Of a stretch of DNA of 25,068 bases, positions 8,098 through 16,838 are shown one piece after another. Origin of the DNA: JBHELG01 sp046263195 (GTDB lineage Bacteria; Actinomycetota; Nitriliruptoria; Nitriliruptorales; JAHWKO01); NCBI GenBank assembly GCA_046263195.1, contig JBHELG010000142.1:1-25068 (forward strand). The letters run 5' to 3'. The translations under genes and the position numbers were made by a program. The notes beneath the pieces were generated by a model. It did not search any database. It saw only the letters and a list, made by a program, of their open reading frames with translations, and was not told where the DNA came from. Positions within the stretch are counted from its first letter, which is position 1, and each line of letters opens with the position of its first letter.

Positions 8098-11000
8098 GGT
8101 GGTATCACCGCGTGTAGCAGGTCGCTGGTCGCCTCGATCAGGCCGGTAGGTGGTTGCCATACGAAAACGCCGCAGGGCGTGCCGTTCGGAGCGGGAGTGC
8201 GGGGTCCGATCATTCCCCGGATGAACAGGTAGAGCACGCTCCCGAGGTGCTCACCTGGCTGGTAGCCGGGTAGCCGCCAGCGCAGGGTGCGGTGCAGCGC
8301 CACGGCATACAGCAGAGCCTGTAGCGGGTAGTGCCCGTGAGCCATCGCCTCGACGAGGCCGTCGGGTCGATAGTGCCAGGCGCTGAGCTCTTCGCCTGGC
8401 GGGGCGAGCCGGTTGGTCTTGTAATCGATCACGTGGAAGACGGGCCGACTGTCGTCGCGGGTCCTGCGCACGACGAGGTCGATACTGCCGCCGAGGTAGC
8501 CACGCAGGTCGCGGTGGAGCAACGTGAGAGGGACGCTGCTCCCATACCCGGCGAACGGGTCATGGTCCGGTAGATGCTCATCGAGTAGACGGACGAGGTC
8601 GGCGACGGTGGCGGAGCGGTGTCCTGGCCGTCGGGCGAGTGGCAGCTCGAATTCGACCTCGTCGCGTCGGTCGGCACGGGTGACTTCACGCAACCGCAGA
8701 CCGCCGACGATATCGCCCAGCGGCGTCTCGATAGCTGCGCGCAGTCCCCACACCACCCGCTCGCCGTCGAGGTCCAGGCGGGCTCGCTGCATGTGCTCGT
8801 TGACGGCCCGGGCCAGTTCAGCGTCGAGGTCATTGGCGTTGAAGTCGCTGTGCTCCAATACCCGATGCACGAAGGTGCCGACATCGGTTCCGCCGGGCAG
8901 TTCGGCAAGCGGAAGCGAAATCCCTCGCAGGCCGAGTGGGTCGGCGTCGTCTGGGATGGCAAGCCCCGCCGCATCGGTCGCAGGCTCGTCGTCTTTCACC
9001 GGTTCGTCAGGTTCGGTCGCAACGCCTGGCCGGGTGAGGCCCAGTCGGGTCAGCGCGCTGTAGGACGTGCGCCGCCAGGCCTCGTCGAGTGTGCGATCAA
9101 AGGTGGCGGTTGCAAGCGGTCCGCGCGGGCGGGGCTCGGGTAGCCAGGGTGCGTCGGACGGTTTGGCTGGGACCGTTTCGACTGCGATCGCACCCTCGCA
9201 CCGCTTGGCGAGGTAGCGGGCGGCAGCGGCCACCTGCTCGTCGTCCACCAGCGGCGCCTCCCGATCAGTGTCGAGCCGGCCGGAGGCGTCGCGGCACAGC
9301 AGCAGCCGCCCGAGGGCGGACCAGTCGTAATTTCCAGCAGGTGCGTACCACGCCACCACCTGGTGCTTGGCACGGGTCATTGCCACGTAGAGGAGCCGTA
9401 GCTCCTCGCCCCGTGCTTCTTTTTCCGCCTGACGAGCATGGCTGGTGTAGTGGTGATGGTTCGGGCCGCCGACATCGATCTTGCGCTGGCGGTCGTGATC
9501 GTGGAAGACGGGTGCTTCGCGCACGTCGGTCGACGACGACCACAGGAACGGGCAGTACACGACCGGGAACTCCAGGCCCTTGCTGCGATGGATGGTCAGG
9601 ACCTGAACTGCCTCGTCGTCGGTCTCCAAGCGACGCAGTCGCTCGATCTGCTGCTCGTTGGCGGCGTCGTCCACGCGCTCACGCAACCAGTCGGCTAGTC
9701 CTGCGGTGCCGAGGTGCTCGGCGGTGGCGGCCGTGTGAATCAGCTCGCCGATGTGTTCGAGGTCGGCCAGTAGCCGCTCCCCGCCGGGCCGTGCCAGCAA
9801 TCGCAGCCGGGCCCGGCGCTCGAGCAGGACGGTGCGCTGGAGGCTGGCCACACCCCGCTCGCGTAGCAGCCCAGCCCAACGGTGGATGTCGTCGTGGAGC
9901 CGGTCCCAGTCCTGCTGCATGGCGGCGGCGATGTCATCGCCGGTCCACCCGATCCACGCGCTGAGCGTAAGGGCTCGCCCACGGCTAGAGGACGCGGGAC
10001 GCTCGAGACCGTCGAGGAGCCGCTGCCAGTCAATGGCGGCGGAGGTGGCGAACACGCTGCCCGCCCCGCCGATGACAGCGGGCACGTCGAGGGCCTGCAG
10101 GGCGTCCTGGACGAGTCTGGCCTCGGCGTTGCTGCGAACGAGCACGGCGAGGTGGCGCGGCTGGAGTGGTTCGCGGCCCGTTTCCGCGCCATCTCGGTCC
10201 CGGTGGATCAGGGTCGGCTCGGCGCTGAGCAGCCGGACGACGTCGGCCGCGACGTCACGGGCGATCAGGTCGCGTGCCTGGTCGGCGACGATCTTGTCGT
10301 TCCAGGCCGTGAGCGAGTCGTGGCGCGCCAGCAGCCGCAGACGCAGAGGGCTCGGCTCGGGTGACCCCACCAGCCGCGGCTGTTCGTGGCCCGGCGCATG
10401 GCCGACGCGGCGGTAGATGATGTCGCTCTCTCCGTAGGTGGCCCCGTCCAGGAAGGTGTCGAAGGCGCGCAGCAGCGCCGCGTCGGCGCGCCAGCTGGTG
10501 GCGAGTGTCTGCTGGTCGTCGGCGCTGCTGGCGGCGTCGAGGTAGGCGTAGACGTCGGCGCCGCGGAAGGCGTAGATGGCCTGCTTGGGGTCTCCGATCA
10601 GTACGAGTGCCCGGTCCGGCTCGTCGCCTGTGTGGCTGCCGAAGGCGCGGTTGACGATGCTCCACTGGACGGGATCGGTGTCCTGGAACTCATCGATGAG
10701 CGCGATGCGATAGCGCTGGCGCAGGGCGGCGCAGGCGAGCCCGCCCCGCTCAGGGTGACGCAACGTCTCGTCGAGGCGGGTCAGCAGGTCGTCGTAGGAG
10801 AGCTGGCGGCGGCGTCGCGCCCGACGGGCGACCTCGACCCGGATGCGGTGGGCAAGGTGCAGGCGCAGGCCGGCAGCGGGATCGTCGAGGGAGCTCGGCA
10901 CGAGGGTGGTGGTAGGGTTTGCGACGACGATACGGCCGAGGGCGAGCAGTTGGTGGCGCTCCAGCCGCGGCCGATCCGGATGCTCGAAGTAGGTTTGGAC

Positions 11001-11510
11001 GAACAGGTCGTCGACGACCTCCTCGATCAGCTCGAGATGGTCCTCGATCAGCTCAGCGTCGCGCTCGACATCGCTGGCCAATCCCAGCCCATCGAGCACG
11101 TGCTGGCAGAAGCCGTGGATGGTGGCGATGGTGGCGGCGTCGATGTCGGTCAGTGCCCGGGCCAGGCGGCCGCGCCGGCGCGCCACCTCGTCGGCCGGGG
11201 CGTCGGCGAGCAGACGAAGCACATCGTCCGCGATGTCCGCAGCCCGGCCTTCCTGGGCGGCTTCGAGGTGGTCGGCGGCTGCCACGAGGTGGCGGCGTAC
11301 CCGGTCGCGCAGCTCCGCCGTGGCCGCGCGGGTGAAGGTGACCACAAGCAGGTTCGGCAGGCGCAGCCGGGTCTCGGCGACCCATCGGGTGACCAGCCCG
11401 GCGATCGTGTAGGTCTTGCCGGTGCCAGCGCTCGCCTCGAGCATGGTGACGCCGCGCGGCAGCGGCCCGGTGAGGTCGAAGCCGGCAAGGGGCGGGGGGC
11501 TGGCGGTCAT
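8094..11510 (-). CDS. recB: Exodeoxyribonuclease V beta subunit RecB (helicase-nuclease)
   Basis: The RecB subunit supplies 3'-5' helicase and the single nuclease activity of RecBCD. The protein has 1138 residues. Walker A is ASAGTGKT at 26-33, motif II is LIDEFQDTD and motif III lies near LIGDPKQAIYAFRGAD. VLTIHRSKGLEFPVV and LLYVAMTRAKHQ are motifs V and VI. The C-terminal nuclease domain begins around GTFVHRVLEH and keeps GGSIDLVV followed by VIDYKTNRL, the expected metal-binding aspartates and lysine, so the nuclease looks intact. The ATG at 11508-11510 overlaps the recC stop by ATGA. The frame extends to 11549, but only across the recC 3' end. The downstream overlap with recD is also 4 bases. 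Confidence 0.94.
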   Translation of the reverse strand: MTASPPPLAGFDLTGPLPRGVTMLEASAGTGKTYTIAGLVTRWVAETRLRLPNLLVVTFTRAATAELRDRVRRHLVAAADHLEAAQEGRAADIADDVLRLLADAPADEVARRRGRLARALTDIDAATIATIHGFCQHVLDGLGLASDVERDAELIEDHLELIEEVVDDLFVQTYFEHPDRPRLERHQLLALGRIVVANPTTTLVPSSLDDPAAGLRLHLAHRIRVEVARRARRRRQLSYDDLLTRLDETLRHPERGGLACAALRQRYRIALIDEFQDTDPVQWSIVNRAFGSHTGDEPDRALVLIGDPKQAIYAFRGADVYAYLDAASSADDQQTLATSWRADAALLRAFDTFLDGATYGESDIIYRRVGHAPGHEQPRLVGSPEPSPLRLRLLARHDSLTAWNDKIVADQARDLIARDVAADVVRLLSAEPTLIHRDRDGAETGREPLQPRHLAVLVRSNAEARLVQDALQALDVPAVIGGAGSVFATSAAIDWQRLLDGLERPASSSRGRALTLSAWIGWTGDDIAAAMQQDWDRLHDDIHRWAGLLRERGVASLQRTVLLERRARLRLLARPGGERLLADLEHIGELIHTAATAEHLGTAGLADWLRERVDDAANEQQIERLRRLETDDEAVQVLTIHRSKGLEFPVVYCPFLWSSSTDVREAPVFHDHDRQRKIDVGGPNHHHYTSHARQAEKEARGEELRLLYVAMTRAKHQVVAWYAPAGNYDWSALGRLLLCRDASGRLDTDREAPLVDDEQVAAAARYLAKRCEGAIAVETVPAKPSDAPWLPEPRPRGPLATATFDRTLDEAWRRTSYSALTRLGLTRPGVATEPDEPVKDDEPATDAAGLAIPDDADPLGLRGISLPLAELPGGTDVGTFVHRVLEHSDFNANDLDAELARAVNEHMQRARLDLDGERVVWGLRAAIETPLGDIVGGLRLREVTRADRRDEVEFELPLARRPGHRSATVADLVRLLDEHLPDHDPFAGYGSSVPLTLLHRDLRGYLGGSIDLVVRRTRDDSRPVFHVIDYKTNRLAPPGEELSAWHYRPDGLVEAMAHGHYPLQALLYAVALHRTLRWRLPGYQPGEHLGSVLYLFIRGMIGPRTPAPNGTPCGVFVWQPPTGLIEATSDLLHAVIPP

Positions 11511-14500
11511 GCCTCGCGTAGCCTTTGCGCCGCCAGGATCGGTTCCCACAGCCGCCAGGCGTAGGCGACGAATCGCGAGTCGTGGTCCGCCCAGGAGCGC
11601 TCCTCGAGCTCACGGCAGCGCTCCTCGAACAGCTCGTCGGTGGACAACTGCTGGCCGAGCACCAGCAGGTGATAGGGGTCGCGGTTCTCCCCCGTCCGCC
11701 CGCGGTGGTCGCGGCTTTCCCAGGCGTAGTCGACGTTGCGGCGGGGTGACCGGTCGGCCTGCAACTGCTCGGCGGCCTTCAGAGAGGTGTTGCAGTAGAG
11801 GGGGATCGGGGCGCGTCTGCCGCGGTCGAAGAGGTCGATGAGCCGCAGCAGATGTGAGGTCGCGGCGGTCTTTCGCTCCGACGGCGACTGCGCCAGCGGG
11901 GGAAGCACTGCGGCTTGAGCCAGCTGCTGCCTTCTCTTTCTGGAGTACGAGTGGCGCCCGACGGTAACGGCCTGCCATGGTGTATCCGGTGCCGTGGTGG
12001 TGATCGCCACCAGCCGCGCCCAGGCCGCCAGGCGATGCTTGGCTGAGAGGGTGGCGTAGCCGACCGTCTGTACCTGACAGCCCGCCACGTCGGGTACCAC
12101 GCCGGTCAGCGTCCTCCCATCGGGCAGGAGAACCTGTACGTCGACCCTTCCGCTGGAGCCGGGACCGATTCCGAGCCGGCCGCAGAGCCGGATGATGTGG
12201 TCGATGCCGGCCCGCACGGCCGCGAGGTCGGTGGCTGCCAGGTGGCCGGGGGGCACCAGCCCACGGGCACTTATGACCTCTTCGGCGCGCTCGAGGTCGT
12301 GCCCGGCCCGCCAGGCCTGCAGCAGGTCCTCACCGACCCTCCAGGCTTCCAGTCCTTGCAAGGTCGAGGGGATCGCGGCAGACGGCTGCTCGTCCGCGCT
12401 CGGGAGCGTGACTTCGAGACGTTGACGGACGAACTCCTTGACCGGGTGTTGGAGGAACGCCACCAGATCATCGAGTTCGATGGTGTCCTGTTCGGGCAGG
12501 GTCAGCTCGCGGGCGAGAAACGGCGGCGGGGAGGCGTGGGTACGGTTGCTGGCGATTCGGGCGGCGGCAAGCCCGGCGGGGTCGAAGCTCCAGGCGACGT
12601 TGTCGGGGCGGAAGCGGCCGGGCTCGAAGCTGCGTGGGTCGTGTTCCTGCAGCGGATGCCTGATAGTTATGGCCTCGCGGGGGCGACGGCCGTCGCGGGT
12701 GCGCACGGTGCGGTCGACGACGTCGAGCAGCTCGTCTACGGGTACAGCTGGTGGGCGGTCCTCGTTCGTGCGCTCGTCGCGGCCGGAATAGGTGACGACC
12801 AGGGTCTCGGTGGCCGCCATCAGGGCGTCGAGCAGTAGCTGGCGGTCTTCGAACCGCGCGTCGCGGTCTCCGACCCGCGGGGACTCTTGGAGCAGATCGT
12901 CGCTGTCGGGTACGCCCTGGCGGGGGAATGTCCCGTCGTCCAGGCCGAGGAGACAGACAACGCGGTGCGGTACGGACCGCATCGGCACGAGGGTGCACAC
13001 CGTGAGGTCGCCGGTGCGGTGGCTGGTGCTGCTTGGCCGGCCCTCCAGCCGATCGGCGAGCAGCACGCGGACCTCGCCGAGTGAGAGTTCCACAGAGCTG
13101 GCGGTGCGGTCGCTGGTGGCCTCGTCGACGACGTCGTCGAGGACCCCGTGCAACTGGACCCGCTGCCAGGCGGTGTCGGGGCCGGTCATCGTGAGGGCGT
13201 CGGCGCCTGCGCCGATGGCGTCGCGCCAGGCGGAGATGGGTTGTGGGGCGCGCATGGTTTCCGAGATCGCGGCGAGCCGCTCGATGAGTTCGATGAGTCG
13301 ACCGGCGAGATCGCTGGTCTGCCCCTCGACGCCGTCGTAGGGCGCCACGCCTTCGATGAGCCGCAGGTCCTCATCAGCCATCGCGATCCCCAGTTTGAGG
13401 CGTTCGAGCCCTGCGCGCCAGGTGTTGGCGTCGAGGTCGGGCAGTCCCTCGCGTCGTCGGTGCGCTCCGTCCAAGCCCCAGCGAATCTGCAGGTCGGCGA
13501 CCCACGACTCGAGCAGTTCGACCTCGTCACCCTGGAAGCCGAGCCGGCGTCGGACCGGCTCGTGGGAAAGCAGATCGAGGACGTCGAGAGAGCTCATGCG
13601 CCCATCCGCTAGCTCGAGGACTGCAGCGACGACCTCCAAGACCGGGTTGGTGGCGCGGATGGACCGGTCAGCGAGTCGCACCCGCAGGGCCGGCGGGGCA
13701 CCGTCCAGTCTGGCCCCTCCATGCCCTACTTGTGACGACACGTTTTCGCTGCCGAACACCGCCGTGACCAGTGGGGCGAAGGCTTCGATGTCGGGGCACT
13801 TGACGATGATGTCACGTAGCTCGAGGTCGGGTTTGTCGACCAGAAGGTGGAGGATTGCGTCGCGAAGCACCTCGACCTGGCGTAGCCGGCCGTGGCAGTC
13901 GTGGACTTGCAGCGACAGGTCGTAGGGCTCGAGCAACGGGCGATGATCGTCTTCGCCAGCTCGGGGTGTGCGACCGGGGAACAGGTTGGCGCGGACGTCC
14001 GCCTGGATGCGCTCCAGCAGCGTGCTCGCCTCGAGCTGCTGTGGAGGTTGATGGTGGTGGCGGTGGTGGGCCTCGGGAGGATTTGGGATGACGAGCTGCA
14101 GCTCCCGGACGTCTCGACCCCACGAGCTCAGCAGCGGGTTGCGGGGCAGCTCCCGGGTGGGATCGTCTTCACGGTTCCAAAGCCACTGTCTCGAAGCACC
14201 CGTGACAGCGGAAACGCGAGCCCACAGCTCGGGCGACGGATGCAGCAGCAGCAGATGGACGGCGCGGTGTGCGGCGATCGCAGCCACGATCGCGAGATAG
14301 GTGGCGGGGATCGCCGTCAGACCGAACAACGCAAGGCGCGGCGGGAGCTCGAGCCGGTCAGGATCGGCTCGGATCGTGCGGATCGCGTAGTCGACCCGCT
14401 CGGCGAAGCTCTCCAGCCCGACCCGCTCCCGCAGCGCTCGCCACAGCCACGGTTGCCAGCGGTGCCGCACCTGCAGGCCGCCGCCGTCGGGCCCGATGTC

Positions 14501-14992
14501 CTGACCCCTGCGCCAAGCCCAAACCATCTCAGGGCGGTGTACGCCATAGCGGTCGAAAAGGTCGGCCACGTGGCGGACGGCCCCGAACCGACCCCCGAGC
14601 CGCTCCGGATCGGGGGCCTCGCCGCCGAGATGGCTTCGCAGCGGGCCGAGCATGTCGTTCTCGGCGTGGTCTTGGACGAGCTCCAGCAGGGGCCAGGTCA
14701 GCCTCTCGGGCAACCATGGGTCCTTGACAGGATCGACGCCGCTGCCAGCCGCCACCGCCCCCCGGACAAGCCTGGCCGGGAATGGGAACTCCACGTTGGC
14801 GCAAATCCCGTCCCCACCCAAGCGGCCGGTACCCAGCACGGACGCGAGTTCCTGGGCGATCCACCGCTCGATCCCACGCGAGTGAACCGAGATCAGCTCG
14901 GGCGTCAGCGGGTCCGCAGACGGCTCGGCGAGCACCTCGGCAAGGGCAGCCAGGAGCCGGTCAGCTCGTTCGGCGCGATGAACGTGAAGCAC
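11507..14992 (-). CDS. recC: Exodeoxyribonuclease V gamma subunit RecC
   Basis: RecC forms the scaffold and the DNA-end-splitting, Chi-scanning part of RecBCD. The 1161-residue length is normal. The N-terminus carries the family segment SVHSRGIERWIAQELA, followed by an inactive helicase-like region (for example CLLGLDDGTFPRQ, a RecC hallmark) and a C-terminal inactive nuclease-like domain. The start is GTG at 14990-14992, with a weak AGG upstream. The stop of the upstream membrane protein gene is 35 bases away, so the recCBD operon may be transcribed from a promoter further up, or from one I cannot see in that short gap. Which octamer this RecC recognises as Chi cannot be read from sequence. 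Confidence 0.92.
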   Translation of the reverse strand: MLHVHRAERADRLLAALAEVLAEPSADPLTPELISVHSRGIERWIAQELASVLGTGRLGGDGICANVEFPFPARLVRGAVAAGSGVDPVKDPWLPERLTWPLLELVQDHAENDMLGPLRSHLGGEAPDPERLGGRFGAVRHVADLFDRYGVHRPEMVWAWRRGQDIGPDGGGLQVRHRWQPWLWRALRERVGLESFAERVDYAIRTIRADPDRLELPPRLALFGLTAIPATYLAIVAAIAAHRAVHLLLLHPSPELWARVSAVTGASRQWLWNREDDPTRELPRNPLLSSWGRDVRELQLVIPNPPEAHHRHHHQPPQQLEASTLLERIQADVRANLFPGRTPRAGEDDHRPLLEPYDLSLQVHDCHGRLRQVEVLRDAILHLLVDKPDLELRDIIVKCPDIEAFAPLVTAVFGSENVSSQVGHGGARLDGAPPALRVRLADRSIRATNPVLEVVAAVLELADGRMSSLDVLDLLSHEPVRRRLGFQGDEVELLESWVADLQIRWGLDGAHRRREGLPDLDANTWRAGLERLKLGIAMADEDLRLIEGVAPYDGVEGQTSDLAGRLIELIERLAAISETMRAPQPISAWRDAIGAGADALTMTGPDTAWQRVQLHGVLDDVVDEATSDRTASSVELSLGEVRVLLADRLEGRPSSTSHRTGDLTVCTLVPMRSVPHRVVCLLGLDDGTFPRQGVPDSDDLLQESPRVGDRDARFEDRQLLLDALMAATETLVVTYSGRDERTNEDRPPAVPVDELLDVVDRTVRTRDGRRPREAITIRHPLQEHDPRSFEPGRFRPDNVAWSFDPAGLAAARIASNRTHASPPPFLARELTLPEQDTIELDDLVAFLQHPVKEFVRQRLEVTLPSADEQPSAAIPSTLQGLEAWRVGEDLLQAWRAGHDLERAEEVISARGLVPPGHLAATDLAAVRAGIDHIIRLCGRLGIGPGSSGRVDVQVLLPDGRTLTGVVPDVAGCQVQTVGYATLSAKHRLAAWARLVAITTTAPDTPWQAVTVGRHSYSRKRRQQLAQAAVLPPLAQSPSERKTAATSHLLRLIDLFDRGRRAPIPLYCNTSLKAAEQLQADRSPRRNVDYAWESRDHRGRTGENRDPYHLLVLGQQLSTDELFEERCRELEERSWADHDSRFVAYAWRLWEPILAAQRLREA

Positions 14993-15027
14993 GTACGGTT
15001 ACCTAGCGGGTGTAGCCAGGGTGGCCG

Positions 15028-16356
15028 TTACCGCCCGCCGGCCTCGTCGGGGCCCTCATCTTCCCCCAATGTGTCGACCCACGCTGCCAGCCGCAGCTCC
15101 GTCTCCGAGTCGTCGAACCTCGCCTCGACAGGTGGCGGGGACGTGCGCGGCTGGCGCTGCTCGGCCTTATACGCATGAGGGTCGCTGAATCGACCTGCTG
15201 CCGGCATCGTGGAGGACGAGGGCTCGTGGGAGTGCGCCCTGGTCTCGTTCATCGAGACGCCGAGCGAGGGCACTGCCTGCGATTGAGGCTTTCCTGACCC
15301 CCCCGCGCCGTCCGTCGTACCCTCCACTCGTGTCTCCGTCGGACGCATCGTGTCAGCACCCTCCTGCCGGGGAGGTGCGACGATGGTCACCATCTCCCCC
15401 CTCCACTCCTCGGTTTCGCTGGCCGTGGCCATGGCGCCGCTCCACAGGTCGATGGGATCTGCTGCCGCGGGACCCGGCGCGACAACCGTCAAGCCCCGGA
15501 CGAGCACGACGTCGGTGGGCATGCGGATCTCGTCGACCGATTCGAGTGCCGCCAGGAGCTCGACTCTGCTCGTCACGTCAGTGGCGGCGAGCAGCAACGC
15601 GCGATCAACGGCCGCCAGGGCCGGCAGCGTTCCGACGCAGCCCAGCCCGGGCAGGGCCACGACGAGGACATCGACGTCCAGAGGCAGGCTGGACGCGAGC
15701 ATGGTGAACTCGCTCAGGGCCCGGGAGCGGTCCCGTCCGGGCCCGAGCCGGGCAAGCTGCAAGGACGGGTGGAACTCGACCACGTCGGACAGTGTCACCT
15801 CACCTCCGCACACCTCCGACGCTCCGGGCCACTCCTCGTCGGACTTCTCGAGGTTGATGATGAGCACGTGCAGACCTCGGCGGGCGAGGGCCACGCCGAG
15901 GTCATCGGAGAGCTGCCCGGATCCTGGCGCTTCGGTTCCTGTGGTGCTGACCGCGATGCGTAGTCCCTTGTGGTCGCGGATCAGACGCTCAACCCAGGAG
16001 ACGAGCTCGGGGTTGGGCGCGAGACCGGTGATGTTGGCAGCGACGACCGCCCCGGTCGTCTCGACATGACGGCGTCCACGAATGACGGGGTCCGCTGCGT
16101 CCACCCCAATCGCGGCAGCGAGGCCAAGAAGATAGCTGGCAACCCCGACTGCGGCCCCTGCGATCGGTCGTGGCGGCAGTACATCCGGCAGGAGCACGGC
16201 CACGACTGATCCCGCAACCCCGACGCAGACCGCCACACCGGCAAGGACCCAGCGGCGAAGAGAGATGACATCCAGCAGTTCGACCGCCCAAGGATTCGGG
16301 CGGCGGGCAGCATCCGGGCCGGCCCGTGTCATGGGCGATGGCGAGGTATCGAGCAC
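15028..16356 (-). CDS. Membrane protein with degenerate BY-kinase/Wzz-like P-loop domain
   Basis: A 442-residue protein with two transmembrane helices near residues 36-56 and 64-85. A cytoplasmic domain follows, laid out like the CpsD/Wzc-type bacterial tyrosine kinases: an ETTGAVVAANITGLAP segment at about 99-114, then a beta strand (RIAVSTTG) and an alpha helix (ALARRGLHVLIINLE). The Walker A position reads TTGTEAPGSGQLSD (138-151) and lacks the GK[ST] lysine. The expected LLVDAD strand reads LIINLE. ATP use is therefore doubtful, and it may be a pseudo-ATPase. The last roughly 130 residues are low-complexity and polar. The start GTG at 16356 is uncertain; an ATG at 16332 is an alternative. 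It lies between the BldC-like gene and recC. A role in cell-surface polysaccharide or cell division is inference from fold only. Confidence 0.65.
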   Translation of the reverse strand: MLDTSPSPMTRAGPDAARRPNPWAVELLDVISLRRWVLAGVAVCVGVAGSVVAVLLPDVLPPRPIAGAAVGVASYLLGLAAAIGVDAADPVIRGRRHVETTGAVVAANITGLAPNPELVSWVERLIRDHKGLRIAVSTTGTEAPGSGQLSDDLGVALARRGLHVLIINLEKSDEEWPGASEVCGGEVTLSDVVEFHPSLQLARLGPGRDRSRALSEFTMLASSLPLDVDVLVVALPGLGCVGTLPALAAVDRALLLAATDVTSRVELLAALESVDEIRMPTDVVLVRGLTVVAPGPAAADPIDLWSGAMATASETEEWRGEMVTIVAPPRQEGADTMRPTETRVEGTTDGAGGSGKPQSQAVPSLGVSMNETRAHSHEPSSSTMPAAGRFSDPHAYKAEQRQPRTSPPPVEARFDDSETELRLAAWVDTLGEDEGPDEAGGR

Positions 16357-16407
16357 CCCCGGAGACTAACGAAGCGAACAGGATCCTCCACGTATCCTTG
16401 GCGGTGC

Positions 16408-16659
16408 TCAGCTCGCGGCCGTCCCCTCCATCCGCTCGAGCGCGTTCTTCACGCCGCTCGCGGGAAAGAGACGATGACCGCCATTCGTCCGCACACACGG
16501 CAGCTTGCCGTCGTCTGCCCACGATCGCACGGCCCGGACGCTCACCCTCAGAATCGTGGCTACCTCACTCGTGCGGAAATAGTGTTCGTCTCCAGCCCGC
16601 CGGGCCGGCCCGCTCGTCTCCTGCAACAATTGCAGCAACTCAGTCCGCTGATCTATCAC
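16408..16659 (-). CDS. BldC-like MerR/excisionase-family helix-turn-helix protein
   Basis: This 83-residue DNA-binding protein has a single winged helix-turn-helix of the MerR/excisionase type. The HTH spans about 28-48 (YFRTSEVATILRVSVRAVRSWADDGKL) and the wing ends in TNGGHRLF at 58-65. That wing is very close to the ..TLGGHRRY wing of the Streptomyces developmental regulator BldC. It lacks the effector and dimerisation parts of full MerR proteins, and an extra roughly 25-residue N-terminal helix precedes the HTH. The GTG at 16657-16659 has a purine-rich GGGGGAG upstream. Downstream on the same strand, 51 bases on, is the degenerate P-loop membrane protein. Orthology to BldC itself cannot be shown from sequence alone, since actinobacteria carry several such proteins. 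Confidence 0.8.
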   Translation of the reverse strand: MIDQRTELLQLLQETSGPARRAGDEHYFRTSEVATILRVSVRAVRSWADDGKLPCVRTNGGHRLFPASGVKNALERMEGTAAS

Positions 16660-16838
16660 GGCTCTCCCCCATCCCCGGTCCTACCTCGCGAAGCGTAGCG
16701 ACCTGGTCGAGGCTTCGAATCCGGCACGCAAGTGCCCAGCAGGACCCAGCCGGGCCCGAGGACGGCAAGCTGAGACGGGGGTCTCGCCATCGGGGTGAGT
16801 AGCAGGCCCGACTTGGGCGCTGAGTAGCCTGTCGGGCC
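16660..16838. other. Divergent intergenic region with inverted repeat next to a start codon
   Basis: This stretch separates the BldC-like gene (-) from the exported protein gene (+). An 8-base inverted repeat GGCCCGAC (16805-16812) / GTCGGGCC (16831-16838) ends exactly at the ATG of the rightward gene. A TAGCCT at 16825-16830 fits a -10 box about 9 bases before that ATG. No Shine-Dalgarno is visible, so a leaderless transcript is possible. On the other strand, TACGCT may be a -10 for the BldC-like gene; no convincing -35 was found. Confidence 0.4.

Noticed and set aside
13892..15178. 428-codon plus-strand frame antisense to recC and the next gene
   Set aside because: Low-complexity Arg/Gly/Pro-rich translation spanning two well-supported opposite-strand genes.
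16705..16735. Second tRNA T-arm-like TTCGAATCC in the BldC upstream region
   Set aside because: The flanking bases do not form a T stem and there is no cloverleaf.
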